From the NCBI GenBank assembly GCA_937973575.1, contig CALJKH010000143.1, positions 1 through 13,963 on the forward strand: a stretch of DNA of 13,963 nucleotides, written 5' to 3'. The position numbers were made by a program, and so were the translations under genes. The notes below the pieces were generated by a model. That model saw only the letters and a program-made list of their open reading frames with translations. It did not search any database and had not been told where the DNA came from. Shown here in pieces: positions 1 to 6,646 of this stretch (position 1 is its first letter; the number at the start of each line of letters is the position of its first letter). Source of the DNA: an uncultured Solirubrobacterales bacterium. GTDB taxonomy: Bacteria > Actinomycetota > Thermoleophilia > Solirubrobacterales > Solirubrobacteraceae.

Positions 1-528
1 CGGTGTTAGGCATCTCCCAGATCCACATTCCATTTCCGTCAAACGCAGTGCCTGATGGAGTCGGAGGCATCGGGCTGGCTGCCGTCGATGAGCCGGGGTG
101 GAGGAAGCCGAACGGCCGAGACCAAGCAGTTCCTGCTGCTTTCAAGCGCATTGACCCAGCAAGGGCGTTGAGCGGGACTTTCACGATTAGGCGATTTCCC
201 CGCAGGCGGCGCGCTGCAACGTTCCCGGCTCCACGAAAGCGAACAATTGGACTCTTTGGGATTGAGTCCGCAGTGACCATGAGCCATCCGCCGGCCGGGG
301 GCGACAGCGTCGACGGGCAGACGCTTACTGGCCAGCAGCGAACCAATTTTACAGTCGGACGCGGCAAAGCCGAGCTAGCTACTGGAGCGGACGCGAGGGA
401 AGTAATCGCAGCGATGGCCGCGAAAAGGAGCGAGTTGGATCGGCGCATATGTCTCTCTTTCGAGGTTAGGGCAGCTTGGCCCTGCCAAGCGCAGATCCTT
501 CAGTCGTGCAAGAAGTCGCTCTAGTCGC
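1..528. other. 5' flank with no recognised gene
   Basis: No gene is recognised here. The plus-strand frame starting at base 3 stays open for about 173 codons to the stop at 522-524. Its translation is rich in Arg and Pro, contains a run of basic residues, and shows no domain, membrane segment or motif I know. Third-position GC looks no stronger than in random sequence. The frame could be the eroded or divergent 3' part of a gene that starts left of the window, or a chance open frame; I favour chance. The minus strand also has only short, unconvincing open frames. The one clear structure is a small hairpin at 474-490, listed separately. Confidence 0.5.
474..490. repeat. Short perfect hairpin
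   Basis: A 7-bp perfect inverted repeat (GCTTGGC at 474-480, GCCAAGC at 484-490) encloses a 3-base loop. No T run follows on either strand, so a classical intrinsic terminator is not supported. It lies about 40 bases upstream of the likely promoter of the CxxCxGxG gene. It could end upstream transcription in a U-independent way or mean nothing. Confidence 0.35.
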
Positions 529-534
529 TAGCGT
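529..534 (+). promoter_or_regulatory. -10-like hexamer before CxxCxGxG gene
   Basis: TAGCGT is followed by 7 bases and then ATG at 542. There is no Shine-Dalgarno sequence between. The placement would start transcription at or next to the A of ATG, giving a leaderless mRNA. The same layout recurs at four other gene starts in this window. No convincing -35 box is visible. Confidence 0.45.
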
Positions 535-541
535 GAAAAGC

Positions 542-742
542 ATGGAAGCGAGCTCAACAACCCCAGAGGACGACACAAAGTGCGGCCCATGCTCCGGCAC
601 AGGCGCAGTTCTTAGCGGCGCCGGGGGAGAGCAACACAAGGTTGTGTGCCCTTGGTGTGAGGGCAAAGGCGAGCGTCTTCCCGAGCACGATTCCCAAGAG
701 GCTGGCGAGCGTCTCAGGGAAGTACCTCCTCCAGGGGAGTAG
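542..742 (+). CDS. Small protein with two CxxCxGxG zinc knuckles
   Basis: A 66-residue protein that I recognise only by motif. It has two DnaJ-type CxxCxGxG motifs, Cys14/Cys17 (CGPCSGTG) and Cys36/Cys39 (CPWCEGKG), separated by 18 residues. This equals half of the four-motif zinc finger of DnaJ and should bind one zinc ion through four cysteines. There is no J domain, signal peptide or membrane segment, and both tails look disordered and acidic. I chose ATG 542 because TAGCGT sits 7 bases upstream. GTG 533 or TTG 476 would add 3 or 22 residues that carry no recognisable feature. The prepilin peptidase gene follows after 27 bases, so they may be cotranscribed. A redox or chaperone-like role is a guess. 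Confidence 0.7.
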   Translation: MEASSTTPEDDTKCGPCSGTGAVLSGAGGEQHKVVCPWCEGKGERLPEHDSQEAGERLREVPPPGE

Positions 743-769
743 TTCTCAGCACTGGGACCTAAGTCTCGT

Positions 770-1177
770 GTGCGCCCATCATTGATTGCGTTAGGCATCT
801 TTCTTGCGGTAGGGAGCGTCTACGACCTTAGGCAACGGAGAGTCCCAAATTGGCTTTCTCTTTCATGCTTGCTCGCTTGGCTCGGCTTCAAGGTCGCCGG
901 CCTTGGCCCGGAGCTTGGTCTCACACTTCTGTGGGAGGGATTGATCGCTCTTCCTCTTCTGGCTATCTCGCTTTTCCGACCCACGGGGTTCGGGATGGGA
1001 GATGTGAAGGCGGTTGCCTTGGTCACTTTGTTTCTGGGTGAAAGAGTCTTGGTCGTGGTTGTCGTGGCCTGTTTTCTGTCTCTACTTGCTGCGTTAGTGC
1101 GCCGAGTCTGGGTGGTGGAAGGCCTTCCTTTCGTTCCATTCCTGACTGCAGGAGCGATGGCGACCCTCTCTTCGTAA
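770..1177 (+). CDS. Type IV prepilin peptidase (A24 family, minimal form)
   Basis: A membrane aspartic peptidase that cleaves the leader of type IV pilin or Flp/Tad-like prepilins at the cytoplasmic face. The 135 residues are mostly hydrophobic, with about four to five membrane segments. Both catalytic aspartates are visible: Asp19 in VYDLRQRRVPNW and Asp78 in GMGDVK, the GxGD signature. The C-terminal PFVPFLTAGA matches the usual PxxPFLxxGA ending. Only the peptidase domain is present: the zinc-binding and methyltransferase-like N-terminal part of large PilD enzymes is missing, as in archaeal and Tad-type relatives. It starts at GTG 770 with no clear Shine-Dalgarno sequence. No pilin, ATPase or other pilus gene lies in the window. 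The gene stops 24 bases before aroC. Confidence 0.85.
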   Translation: MRPSLIALGIFLAVGSVYDLRQRRVPNWLSLSCLLAWLGFKVAGLGPELGLTLLWEGLIALPLLAISLFRPTGFGMGDVKAVALVTLFLGERVLVVVVVACFLSLLAALVRRVWVVEGLPFVPFLTAGAMATLSS

Positions 1178-1188
1178 TCAGCTACGCG

Positions 1189-1194
1189 TAGAGT
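1189..1194 (+). promoter_or_regulatory. -10-like hexamer before aroC
   Basis: TAGAGT is followed by 7 bases and ATG 1202 of aroC, with no Shine-Dalgarno sequence between. It fits a leaderless promoter for the shikimate operon, placed in the short gap after the prepilin peptidase gene. A -35 box is not evident. Confidence 0.5.
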
Positions 1195-1201
1195 CCTTGT
1201 C

Positions 1202-2371
1202 ATGTCACTACGACTGATCACAGCTGGAGAGAGCCACGGACCAGGACTCACGTGCATTGTTGAGGGTGTTCCGGCTGGGCTCGAGCTCGACCGAGAGGCA
1301 ATCGATCGCGACCTTGCTCGTCGACAACTCGGTCACGGCCGCGGTGGCCGCATGAAGATCGAGACTGACAAGGCTGATGTCACAGCAGGGGTTCGGCACG
1401 GAAAGACTTTGGGCGGCCCGATCTGTCTCGATGTGATCAACGCTGATTTCCAGAACTGGTTTGACCGAATGAACCCTTGGCCTGTTGAGGCTGAGATCGA
1501 CGAGGTTCATCTCCCACGCCCGGGTCACGCTGACCTTCCAGGAGCCTGGAAGTACGGCTTCACAGATGTTCGGAATGTTCTTGAACGCGCAAGTGCCCGC
1601 GAAACTGCTGCACGCGTCGCCGGTGGTGCCGTAGCAAAGGCTGTGCTCGCAGCTGTTGGCGTCGAGGTTCGGTCCCATGTAGTCCAGATCGGCTCAGTGC
1701 TCGCACCCGAGCGCAACGACTTGACTCTTGCTGACTTCGACCACGTAGACGAATCACCCGTGCGCTGTCTCGACGCTGATGCCTCAGCCGCCATGGTTGA
1801 AGAGATCAATGTCTTGAGGAAGCGGAATGAGTCAATTGGCGGCACCTTTGAGGTGCGCGTCTTCGGCTTGATCCCAGGGCTTGGCTCGCATGTCTCATGG
1901 GAGGACAGGCTCGACGGCCGCCTCGCACAAGCAGTCATGTCAATTCAGGCGATCAAGGGTGTTGGGATCGGCGAGGGCTTCGACCTTGCTGGGAAGCCCG
2001 GCAGCGAGGCTCATGACGAGATCTTCTACTCCGAGGCGCGTGGCTGGTTCCGTGAGACGAACCGGGCCGGTGGCCTTGAGGGTGGCATGACCAATGGCGA
2101 GGACCTTGTGGTCCGTGCTGCCATGAAGCCGCTCCCAACACTTACAAAGCCGCTCCAGTCCGTAGATATCTCAACGCTTGAACCGTCTGAGGCTCTTCGT
2201 GAGAGGACTGACTCCTGCACTGTTCCAGCTGCTGGCGTTGTCGCCGAGTCAATGGTGGCTTTCGCTCTTGCCAATTCCTACACCGAGAAGTTCGGCGGGG
2301 ATCAGATCGATGACCTCCGCGCATCGGTGGATGCCTACGCGGAGCGGATCGGGTGGCGGCGGGACCGCTAA
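1202..2371 (+). CDS. aroC: Chorismate synthase
   Basis: Converts 5-enolpyruvylshikimate-3-phosphate to chorismate, the last shikimate-pathway step. The cytoplasmic enzyme needs reduced FMN. The 389-residue length is typical of a full-length enzyme. Family signatures are clear: GESHG with His12 near the N terminus, the RRQLGHGRGGRM segment around 40-51, His109 in RPGHAD, and RASARETAARVAGGA around 129-143. His12 and His109 correspond to the two histidines known to be important for catalysis. The start at ATG 1202 gives the expected MSLRLITAGESHG beginning. The gene leads a tight operon with aroKB (19-base overlap), aroQ and the peptidase gene. Nothing looks damaged. Confidence 0.97.
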   Translation: MSLRLITAGESHGPGLTCIVEGVPAGLELDREAIDRDLARRQLGHGRGGRMKIETDKADVTAGVRHGKTLGGPICLDVINADFQNWFDRMNPWPVEAEIDEVHLPRPGHADLPGAWKYGFTDVRNVLERASARETAARVAGGAVAKAVLAAVGVEVRSHVVQIGSVLAPERNDLTLADFDHVDESPVRCLDADASAAMVEEINVLRKRNESIGGTFEVRVFGLIPGLGSHVSWEDRLDGRLAQAVMSIQAIKGVGIGEGFDLAGKPGSEAHDEIFYSEARGWFRETNRAGGLEGGMTNGEDLVVRAAMKPLPTLTKPLQSVDISTLEPSEALRERTDSCTVPAAGVVAESMVAFALANSYTEKFGGDQIDDLRASVDAYAERIGWRRDR

Positions 2372-3900
2372 GCGGACTGGCTGGCAAGGCACTTGTCCTT
2401 GTCGGCTTCATGGGTTCGGGTAAAAGCACCGCAGCGCGGACGCTCGCTCCCGACGCACTCGATTCGGATGTTCTGGTCGAGGCGGATGCTGGTGCGCCTG
2501 TAGACAAGATCTTCGAGCGGGACGGCGAGGCAGCCTTCCGCGCTCTGGAGGAGCGAATTGCTCTTGACGCTCTTGAACGCGCTGGCAGGGGAGAGGGCGG
2601 TGGTGTTCTTTCGCTCGGCGGCGGCGCGCTCCAGTCCGCCCGTTTGCGTGAGGCTCTCGAGGCTCACACGGTGGTTCTGTTGGATTCTGATGTGGAGACT
2701 GTTTGGCGCCGTGTGCATCGGTCTCGACGGCCCTTAGCGCAGGATCGTCACGCGTTCGATCAGCTTCATCGAAGTCGAGAGGCTCTTTACCTCGATGCCG
2801 CTGACGCGATTGTTCCTGCCATCAGGAGGGATTCGCTCCAGAACGCGCTTCCTGCCATTAGGTCCTTAGCTTCCTTGCCCAAGGGTACGAAGATGCTCTG
2901 GGCTGAGTCCGACTCGGGTAGCTATCCAGTGTGGATTGGCCATGACCTTGCTGGGCGGTTCCCGTTCCCAGGTGGAAAGCGGCTAGCGGTTATCAGCGAC
3001 ACCAATGTGTCCGCTCTCTTCGGCGAGGCGGTTCCGACTCCCATGGTCAGGCTTGTGATGGCTGCTGGCGAGGAACATAAGACGCTCGAGACCTGTGAGC
3101 GGCTTTGGGGAGAACTCGCCGCGGCCGGCCTGAGTCGCGACGACGCTGTTGTAGCCCTTGGTGGCGGTGTCGTGGGAGATGTCGCCGGCTTCGTAGCGGC
3201 CACCTACCAGCGAGGCGTCCCTGTAATTCAGATGCCCACAACACTTGTGGCGCAGGTGGATTCTGCCTACGGCGGTAAGACGGGTGTTGATCTCCCATCC
3301 GCCAAGAATTATGTCGGTGCCTACCACCAGCCTCGGGCCGTGATGGTAGATGTAGCCACTCTCACAACCCTTCCAAAGGAAGAGTTCTCGGCCGGTATGG
3401 CTGAGGTAATCAAGACAGGATTGATTGCCGGTGGGTCTCTCTGGGACAAGGTTGCCGCTGGCGCAGACATTGATGCAAACACAGTTCTCCAGTGCGCTCG
3501 AACCAAATTGGCTGTTGTGAGTGAAGATGAGCGAGACGGAGGGCGGCGGCAGGTCCTCAATCTCGGTCACACGATCGGGCACGCAATCGAGACAGTCACT
3601 AACTACAAGCAGTTCCGCCATGGGGAAGCTGTCGCTATCGGTCTCATGGCCGCGCTTCGGCTGTCCCAACAGGAGGATTTGCGCCAGCAGGTTGGTGGGC
3701 TCCTCGCTGAGGCGGGACTTCCGCTCGTGGCCTCTGGGGTCGACGCTTCAGCCGTGTTGAGTGCAGTTGACTCTGACAAGAAGCGGCGAGGCGACGGTTC
3801 AGTGCCGTTCGTTCTCTGTGAGTCCCCAGGTAGCGTGAGTCACGGCAATGTGATGGAAGCAGCCGAAGTGCAATCTGCAATTGAGGAGGTCTGTTCATGA
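2353..3900 (+). CDS. aroKB: Fused shikimate kinase / 3-dehydroquinate synthase
   Basis: One 515-residue polypeptide covers two shikimate-pathway steps. Residues about 1-165 are shikimate kinase: P-loop GFMGSGKST at 18-26, the DxD pair Asp37/Asp39, Arg63 in AAFRALE, GGG at 89-91 and the lid sequence RRPLA at 125-129. It phosphorylates shikimate with ATP. After a short linker, residues about 181-515 are 3-dehydroquinate synthase, which cyclises DAHP using NAD and a divalent metal. Visible motifs are GGGVVGDVAGF at 270-280, GGKTG at 307-311, and likely metal ligands Glu351 (AEVIKTG), His406 (LNLGHTIGHA) and His423 (RHGEAVAIG). The start is GTG 2353, with GGAG 8 bases upstream, inside the end of aroC. 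No stop or frameshift lies between the domains, so the fusion is genuine. Confidence 0.95.
   Translation: MAAGPLSGLAGKALVLVGFMGSGKSTAARTLAPDALDSDVLVEADAGAPVDKIFERDGEAAFRALEERIALDALERAGRGEGGGVLSLGGGALQSARLREALEAHTVVLLDSDVETVWRRVHRSRRPLAQDRHAFDQLHRSREALYLDAADAIVPAIRRDSLQNALPAIRSLASLPKGTKMLWAESDSGSYPVWIGHDLAGRFPFPGGKRLAVISDTNVSALFGEAVPTPMVRLVMAAGEEHKTLETCERLWGELAAAGLSRDDAVVALGGGVVGDVAGFVAATYQRGVPVIQMPTTLVAQVDSAYGGKTGVDLPSAKNYVGAYHQPRAVMVDVATLTTLPKEEFSAGMAEVIKTGLIAGGSLWDKVAAGADIDANTVLQCARTKLAVVSEDERDGGRRQVLNLGHTIGHAIETVTNYKQFRHGEAVAIGLMAALRLSQQEDLRQQVGGLLAEAGLPLVASGVDASAVLSAVDSDKKRRGDGSVPFVLCESPGSVSHGNVMEAAEVQSAIEEVCS
3883..3889 (+). promoter_or_regulatory. Strong Shine-Dalgarno for aroQ
   Basis: GAGGAGG ends 7 bases before ATG 3897. 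It lies within the last codons of aroKB and fixes the aroQ start. It contrasts with the operon-leading genes here, which lack such a site. Confidence 0.75.
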
Positions 3901-4340
3901 GCGCTCACAATCGGATCGAAGTAATGCACGGGGTGAACTTAGATCAGCTTGGTCGGCGCCCCAGCGAGCACTACGGGGATCTGACGTTGGATCAGCTTGA
4001 GCAGCAGATCGAGAGCTGGGCAACTGGGCTTGGCCTGAGCGTCCGGTTCTTCCGCACCAATCATGAGGGTACCTTCGTTGAGCACCTCCACGGGCTCGTC
4101 GATACCGCGGACGGCGTGATCCTTAACCCCGGGGCATGGACTCACTACTCGTGGGCGATTCGCGACGCAGCGGAGTCAGCCGGCGTCCCGATCGCTGAGG
4201 TTCACCTTTCCAACCTTGACGAGCGTGAGGATTGGCGGCAGCTAAGCGTCCTAGATGGCTTAACGGCATTCCGTGTGGCAGGGAAGGGCCCGGCTGGCTA
4301 TGAGGATGCTCTTGCGTTCCTCGCCGAGGCGCTTTCGTGA
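3897..4340 (+). CDS. aroQ: 3-Dehydroquinate dehydratase, type II
   Basis: Dehydrates 3-dehydroquinate to 3-dehydroshikimate, step 3 of the shikimate pathway. The type II enzyme is a small cytoplasmic flavodoxin-like protein that usually forms dodecamers. The 147-residue length is normal. Active-site residues can be placed: Arg20/Arg21 and Tyr26 in the lid (LGRRPSEHYG), Asn55-His56-Glu57, Asn77 and His83 in NPGAWTHYSWAIRDA, Glu101 and His103 in EVHLSN, and Arg110. The usual NGPNLN loop reads MHGVNLDQLG, a variant I believe occurs in actinobacteria. The C-terminal GKGPAGY replaces the commoner GFGxxGY. It starts by an ATGA overlap with aroKB. Confidence 0.94.
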   Translation: MSAHNRIEVMHGVNLDQLGRRPSEHYGDLTLDQLEQQIESWATGLGLSVRFFRTNHEGTFVEHLHGLVDTADGVILNPGAWTHYSWAIRDAAESAGVPIAEVHLSNLDEREDWRQLSVLDGLTAFRVAGKGPAGYEDALAFLAEALS

Positions 4341-5419
4341 ATTACCACTCTCGGGCAGCTGCACTTGTCAGCCGAATCGCCGAGGTTGAGTGCGACGCGG
4401 CAATCGTCACCTCGCTACACGACCTTCGCTGGTTAACAGGCTTCACCGGTTCCAATGGCGTTGCCGTTGTGCGGGCGGAACAAGTCACCTTCATCACCGA
4501 CTTTCGTTACACGGAGCAAGCTGAACAGGAGGTTCCAGCTGACTTCGAGACGGTGATTGCTGACGGTCCACTCAAAGCTGAGGTATCCAAGGTGATCGCA
4601 GCAGGGGGAACAGGGGCAAGGATCGCTGTCGATCCCTCGCAGGTATCTGCGTTGGAGCGTGACGAGATCAGTGAGGCTTTAGATGGAGCCGAACTTGTTT
4701 CGGTAAAGGACCTCGTCACGCCGCTCCGCGCGGTCAAGGATGATCAAGAGCTAGAAGCTATTGCTGGTGCAGCAAAGCTCGCCGATCAAGCTTTCTTGGC
4801 AGCTGTTGAAAACGGGCTCGTCGGGCGGACGGAGGCTTCGGTTGCTTGGGACCTAGAGGTTGCCGCCAGAGAATTAGGAGCGGAGCGCATGTCATTTGAG
4901 TCGATCATCGCCTCGGGTGCACACGGGGCGCTTCCTCACGCTCAGCCTCGAGATGTGGTCATCGAGGAGGGACAGCTAGTCGTTATTGACTGGGGCGTTG
5001 TCCTCGATGGCTACTGCTCCGACTGCACACGCACCGTTGCGACTGGCGAGTTGGGCGAGGAAGAGATCAGAGTCCACGAGCTTGTCGACGCTGCCCGCCT
5101 TGCCGGCTTGGCGGCTGTCAGGCCCGGCCTAACTGGGCGTGAGGTCGACGCGGTTTCACGTGGAGTCATTGATGAGGCTGGCTTTGGTGAGCGATTCGGA
5201 CACGGGCTGGGGCATGGAGTTGGGCTCGAGATCCACGAGGCCCCAAGCGTTGGGAAGACCGGTGAGATGGTCCTGCGGGAGAACATGGTGATCACGATTG
5301 AGCCGGGGATTTATCTGCCTGGCAAGTTCGGAGTTCGCATCGAAGATCTCGTCGTTGTAAAGGCCGACGGCTGCGAAATCCTGACCGGCCTGCAACGCGG
5401 GCTCCTGACAGTCGGCTGA
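4337..5419 (+). CDS. pepP: Xaa-Pro aminopeptidase (M24B family)
   Basis: A cytoplasmic dinuclear-metal peptidase that removes an N-terminal residue preceding proline. The 360 residues split into a creatinase-like N-terminal domain (about 1-128) and a pita-bread catalytic domain (about 135-358). The five expected metal ligands are visible: Asp218 (VIDWG), Asp229 (CSDCTRT), His293 (HGLGHGVGLEIHE), Glu322 (TIEPGIY) and Glu336 (VRIEDLV). His201 in LPHAQP and His300 fit the substrate-binding histidines. The gene starts at GTG 4337, overlapping the aroQ stop as GTGA, with GAGG 7 bases upstream. Placement between aroQ and efp is common in bacteria; a functional link with EF-P, which relieves proline stalling, is attractive but inferred. 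Confidence 0.92.
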   Translation: MNYHSRAAALVSRIAEVECDAAIVTSLHDLRWLTGFTGSNGVAVVRAEQVTFITDFRYTEQAEQEVPADFETVIADGPLKAEVSKVIAAGGTGARIAVDPSQVSALERDEISEALDGAELVSVKDLVTPLRAVKDDQELEAIAGAAKLADQAFLAAVENGLVGRTEASVAWDLEVAARELGAERMSFESIIASGAHGALPHAQPRDVVIEEGQLVVIDWGVVLDGYCSDCTRTVATGELGEEEIRVHELVDAARLAGLAAVRPGLTGREVDAVSRGVIDEAGFGERFGHGLGHGVGLEIHEAPSVGKTGEMVLRENMVITIEPGIYLPGKFGVRIEDLVVVKADGCEILTGLQRGLLTVG

Positions 5420-5425
5420 CCCGGC

Positions 5426-5431
5426 TAACCT
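5426..5431 (+). promoter_or_regulatory. -10-like hexamer before efp
   Basis: TAACCT is followed by 8 bases and ATG 5440, with no Shine-Dalgarno sequence in the 20-base gap. CTGACA at 5405-5410 resembles a -35 box, but its 15-base spacing is short. It fits a leaderless start for the efp-nusB unit. Confidence 0.5.
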
Positions 5432-5439
5432 TCGGTCCA

Positions 5440-6000
5440 ATGATTTCCACAAACCAGTTCAAGAATGGCAACCACATTGAAGTCGACGGCGTCGTCTTCA
5501 AGATCATGGAGTTCCAGCATGTGAAGCCCGGTAAGGGTGCTGCGTTCGTCCGGACGAAGCTGAAGCGCTCAAGCGACGGCAATGTGATCGACAAGACTTT
5601 CCGAGCTGGGGAGAAGTTCCGCTCAGTCCGGACTGAAGTGCGGAAGATGCAATACCTCTACAAGGACGGCACTGACGCTCACTTCATGGACAGTGAGACC
5701 TTCGAGCAGATGACCATCGCCGAATCGGTTATTGAGGAGCGTCTCAATTGGATGATGGAAAACGACGAGGTCGAAGTTCTTTCAATCGACGAGGTTCCGT
5801 CAGACATCCAGCTCCCAAGCGCAGTTGACTTGGCCGTAGCTCAGACAGAGCCTGGTGTTAAGGGCGACACTGCATCCGGTGGTGGCAGCAAGCCAGCACT
5901 GCTAGAGACTGGGGCCAAGGTGATGGTTCCACTCTTCATCGACACGGGAGAAAAGATCCGAGTCGATACACGCAGCGGCGAGTACGTCTCGCGTGCGTAG
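5440..6000 (+). CDS. efp: Translation elongation factor P
   Basis: Binds ribosomes stalled on polyproline stretches and promotes peptide-bond formation. The 186-residue length is standard, with an N-terminal KOW-like domain (about 1-63) and two OB-type domains. The functional loop reads PGKGAAF with Lys32 at the tip. This is the lysine type, which may be modified or unmodified; no modification enzyme lies in the window. The C-terminal TGEKIRVDTRSGEYVSRA is the family ending. The start at ATG 5440 gives the normal N terminus. Its last 8 bases overlap nusB. Confidence 0.97.
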   Translation: MISTNQFKNGNHIEVDGVVFKIMEFQHVKPGKGAAFVRTKLKRSSDGNVIDKTFRAGEKFRSVRTEVRKMQYLYKDGTDAHFMDSETFEQMTIAESVIEERLNWMMENDEVEVLSIDEVPSDIQLPSAVDLAVAQTEPGVKGDTASGGGSKPALLETGAKVMVPLFIDTGEKIRVDTRSGEYVSRA

Positions 6001-6391
6001 GCGCGACCAGCGTCGCGCTGCTGTATTCGCCGTCTATCAGCACGGGGTAACCGGCAACTCGGTTGAGGATTTGCTCGGTGATGATGCGACTCCGTGGGCG
6101 CTTTCCCTCGCCAACGCAACGGTTGAGAACATCTCGACCATCGACGCGATGATCGACAAGCATGCCTCTGGTTGGGATGTCGATCGGATCGCTCCGCTCG
6201 ACAAGGCCATTCTTCGGGTCGCGGTCCTTGAGATAACGCATCCTGCCGCGAGTGGATACGGCACTCCAATCCCCCCAGAGGGAGCCATTGACGAGGCAGT
6301 TCAAACTGCAAAAGAGTTCTGTGGCACCGACGCTCCAGGGTTTGTCAACGGCATACTTGGCGCAGTTCTTGATGAGAGGAGAGAGGTATGA
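5993..6391 (+). CDS. nusB: Transcription antitermination factor NusB
   Basis: Binds boxA RNA with S10 (NusE) in rRNA antitermination complexes. The protein has 132 residues and is predicted all helical. It opens with the typical RRRDQRRAAVFAVYQ, includes DRIAPLDKAILRVAVLEI around 63-80, and has the conserved AIDEAVQTAKEF near 98-109 and FVNGILGAVLDE near the end. GTG 5993 is chosen because it places the canonical arginine-rich helix at the N terminus; the gene then overlaps the efp stop by 8 bases. It ends in an ATGA overlap with the next small ORF. Confidence 0.93.
   Translation: MRRRDQRRAAVFAVYQHGVTGNSVEDLLGDDATPWALSLANATVENISTIDAMIDKHASGWDVDRIAPLDKAILRVAVLEITHPAASGYGTPIPPEGAIDEAVQTAKEFCGTDAPGFVNGILGAVLDERREV
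6375..6386 (+). promoter_or_regulatory. Shine-Dalgarno for the small ORF after nusB
   Basis: A purine run AGAGGAGAGAGG contains AGGAG 6 bases before ATG 6388. It is one of the best ribosome-binding sites in the window and supports the small ORF as a real gene. Confidence 0.65.
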
Positions 6392-6618
6392 GCGAGGATC
6401 TGGACCGATTGGCGCGACAAATAGAGGACGAAGCTCAGAAGCTTGCGTCTGGGTCCCTTGACCAAGAGGCAACTGCCAGCGTTGCAACTGAGCTAGCGCG
6501 GCTCGCTGGTGAGGCAGCCTCAATCGTTGATGGGTTCGCAAGAGCTTCAAAGCCGATCCCTGCAGCTCCGGGTCAAGGCCGTTTAGAGGTTGAATCAGCA
6601 TCTTCTGATTCCGTCTGA
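6388..6618 (+). CDS. Small helical protein, possibly XseB-like
   Basis: A 76-residue protein of uncertain identity. Residues about 4-53 should form two amphipathic helices; the tail is Ala/Pro/Ser-rich and likely disordered. The stretch IEDEAQKLASGSLDQE resembles the LExIVxxLESGxLxLEE pattern of the exonuclease VII small subunit. Its length and its position after nusB and shortly before ispA, where xseA-xseB often lie, also fit. Against this, the second helix is weakly similar and no xseA is present. The start is secure: an ATGA overlap with nusB and a strong Shine-Dalgarno sequence. A coiled-coil protein of other function is equally possible. Confidence 0.7.
   Translation: MSEDLDRLARQIEDEAQKLASGSLDQEATASVATELARLAGEAASIVDGFARASKPIPAAPGQGRLEVESASSDSV
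6592..6611. repeat. Inverted repeat at end of the small ORF
   Basis: GAATCAG (6592-6598) and CTGATTC (6605-6611) form a perfect 7-bp stem with a 6-base loop, spanning the last codons of the small ORF and ending 22 bases before the -10-like hexamer of the BI-1 gene. It could be a weak terminator or an operator. No T run follows. Confidence 0.35.
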
Positions 6619-6633
6619 CGCTCGCGAAGCTCG

Positions 6634-6639
6634 TACACT
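6634..6639 (+). promoter_or_regulatory. -10-like hexamer before BI-1 gene
   Basis: TACACT is followed by 7 bases and ATG 6647, with no Shine-Dalgarno sequence. It fits a leaderless promoter for the BI-1/ispA/dxs unit. No clear -35 box. Confidence 0.5.
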
Positions 6640-6646
6640 AAAAGCC

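Noticed and set aside
466..798. 110-codon minus-strand frame over the small zinc-knuckle gene
   Set aside because: The plus strand has two exact CxxCxGxG motifs with sensible spacing. The minus translation is Ser/Pro/Arg-rich and motif-free.
2983..3669. 228-codon open frame on the minus strand inside aroKB
   Set aside because: It lies wholly antisense to clear AroB motifs, has no recognisable domain, and is explained by the codon bias of the sense gene.
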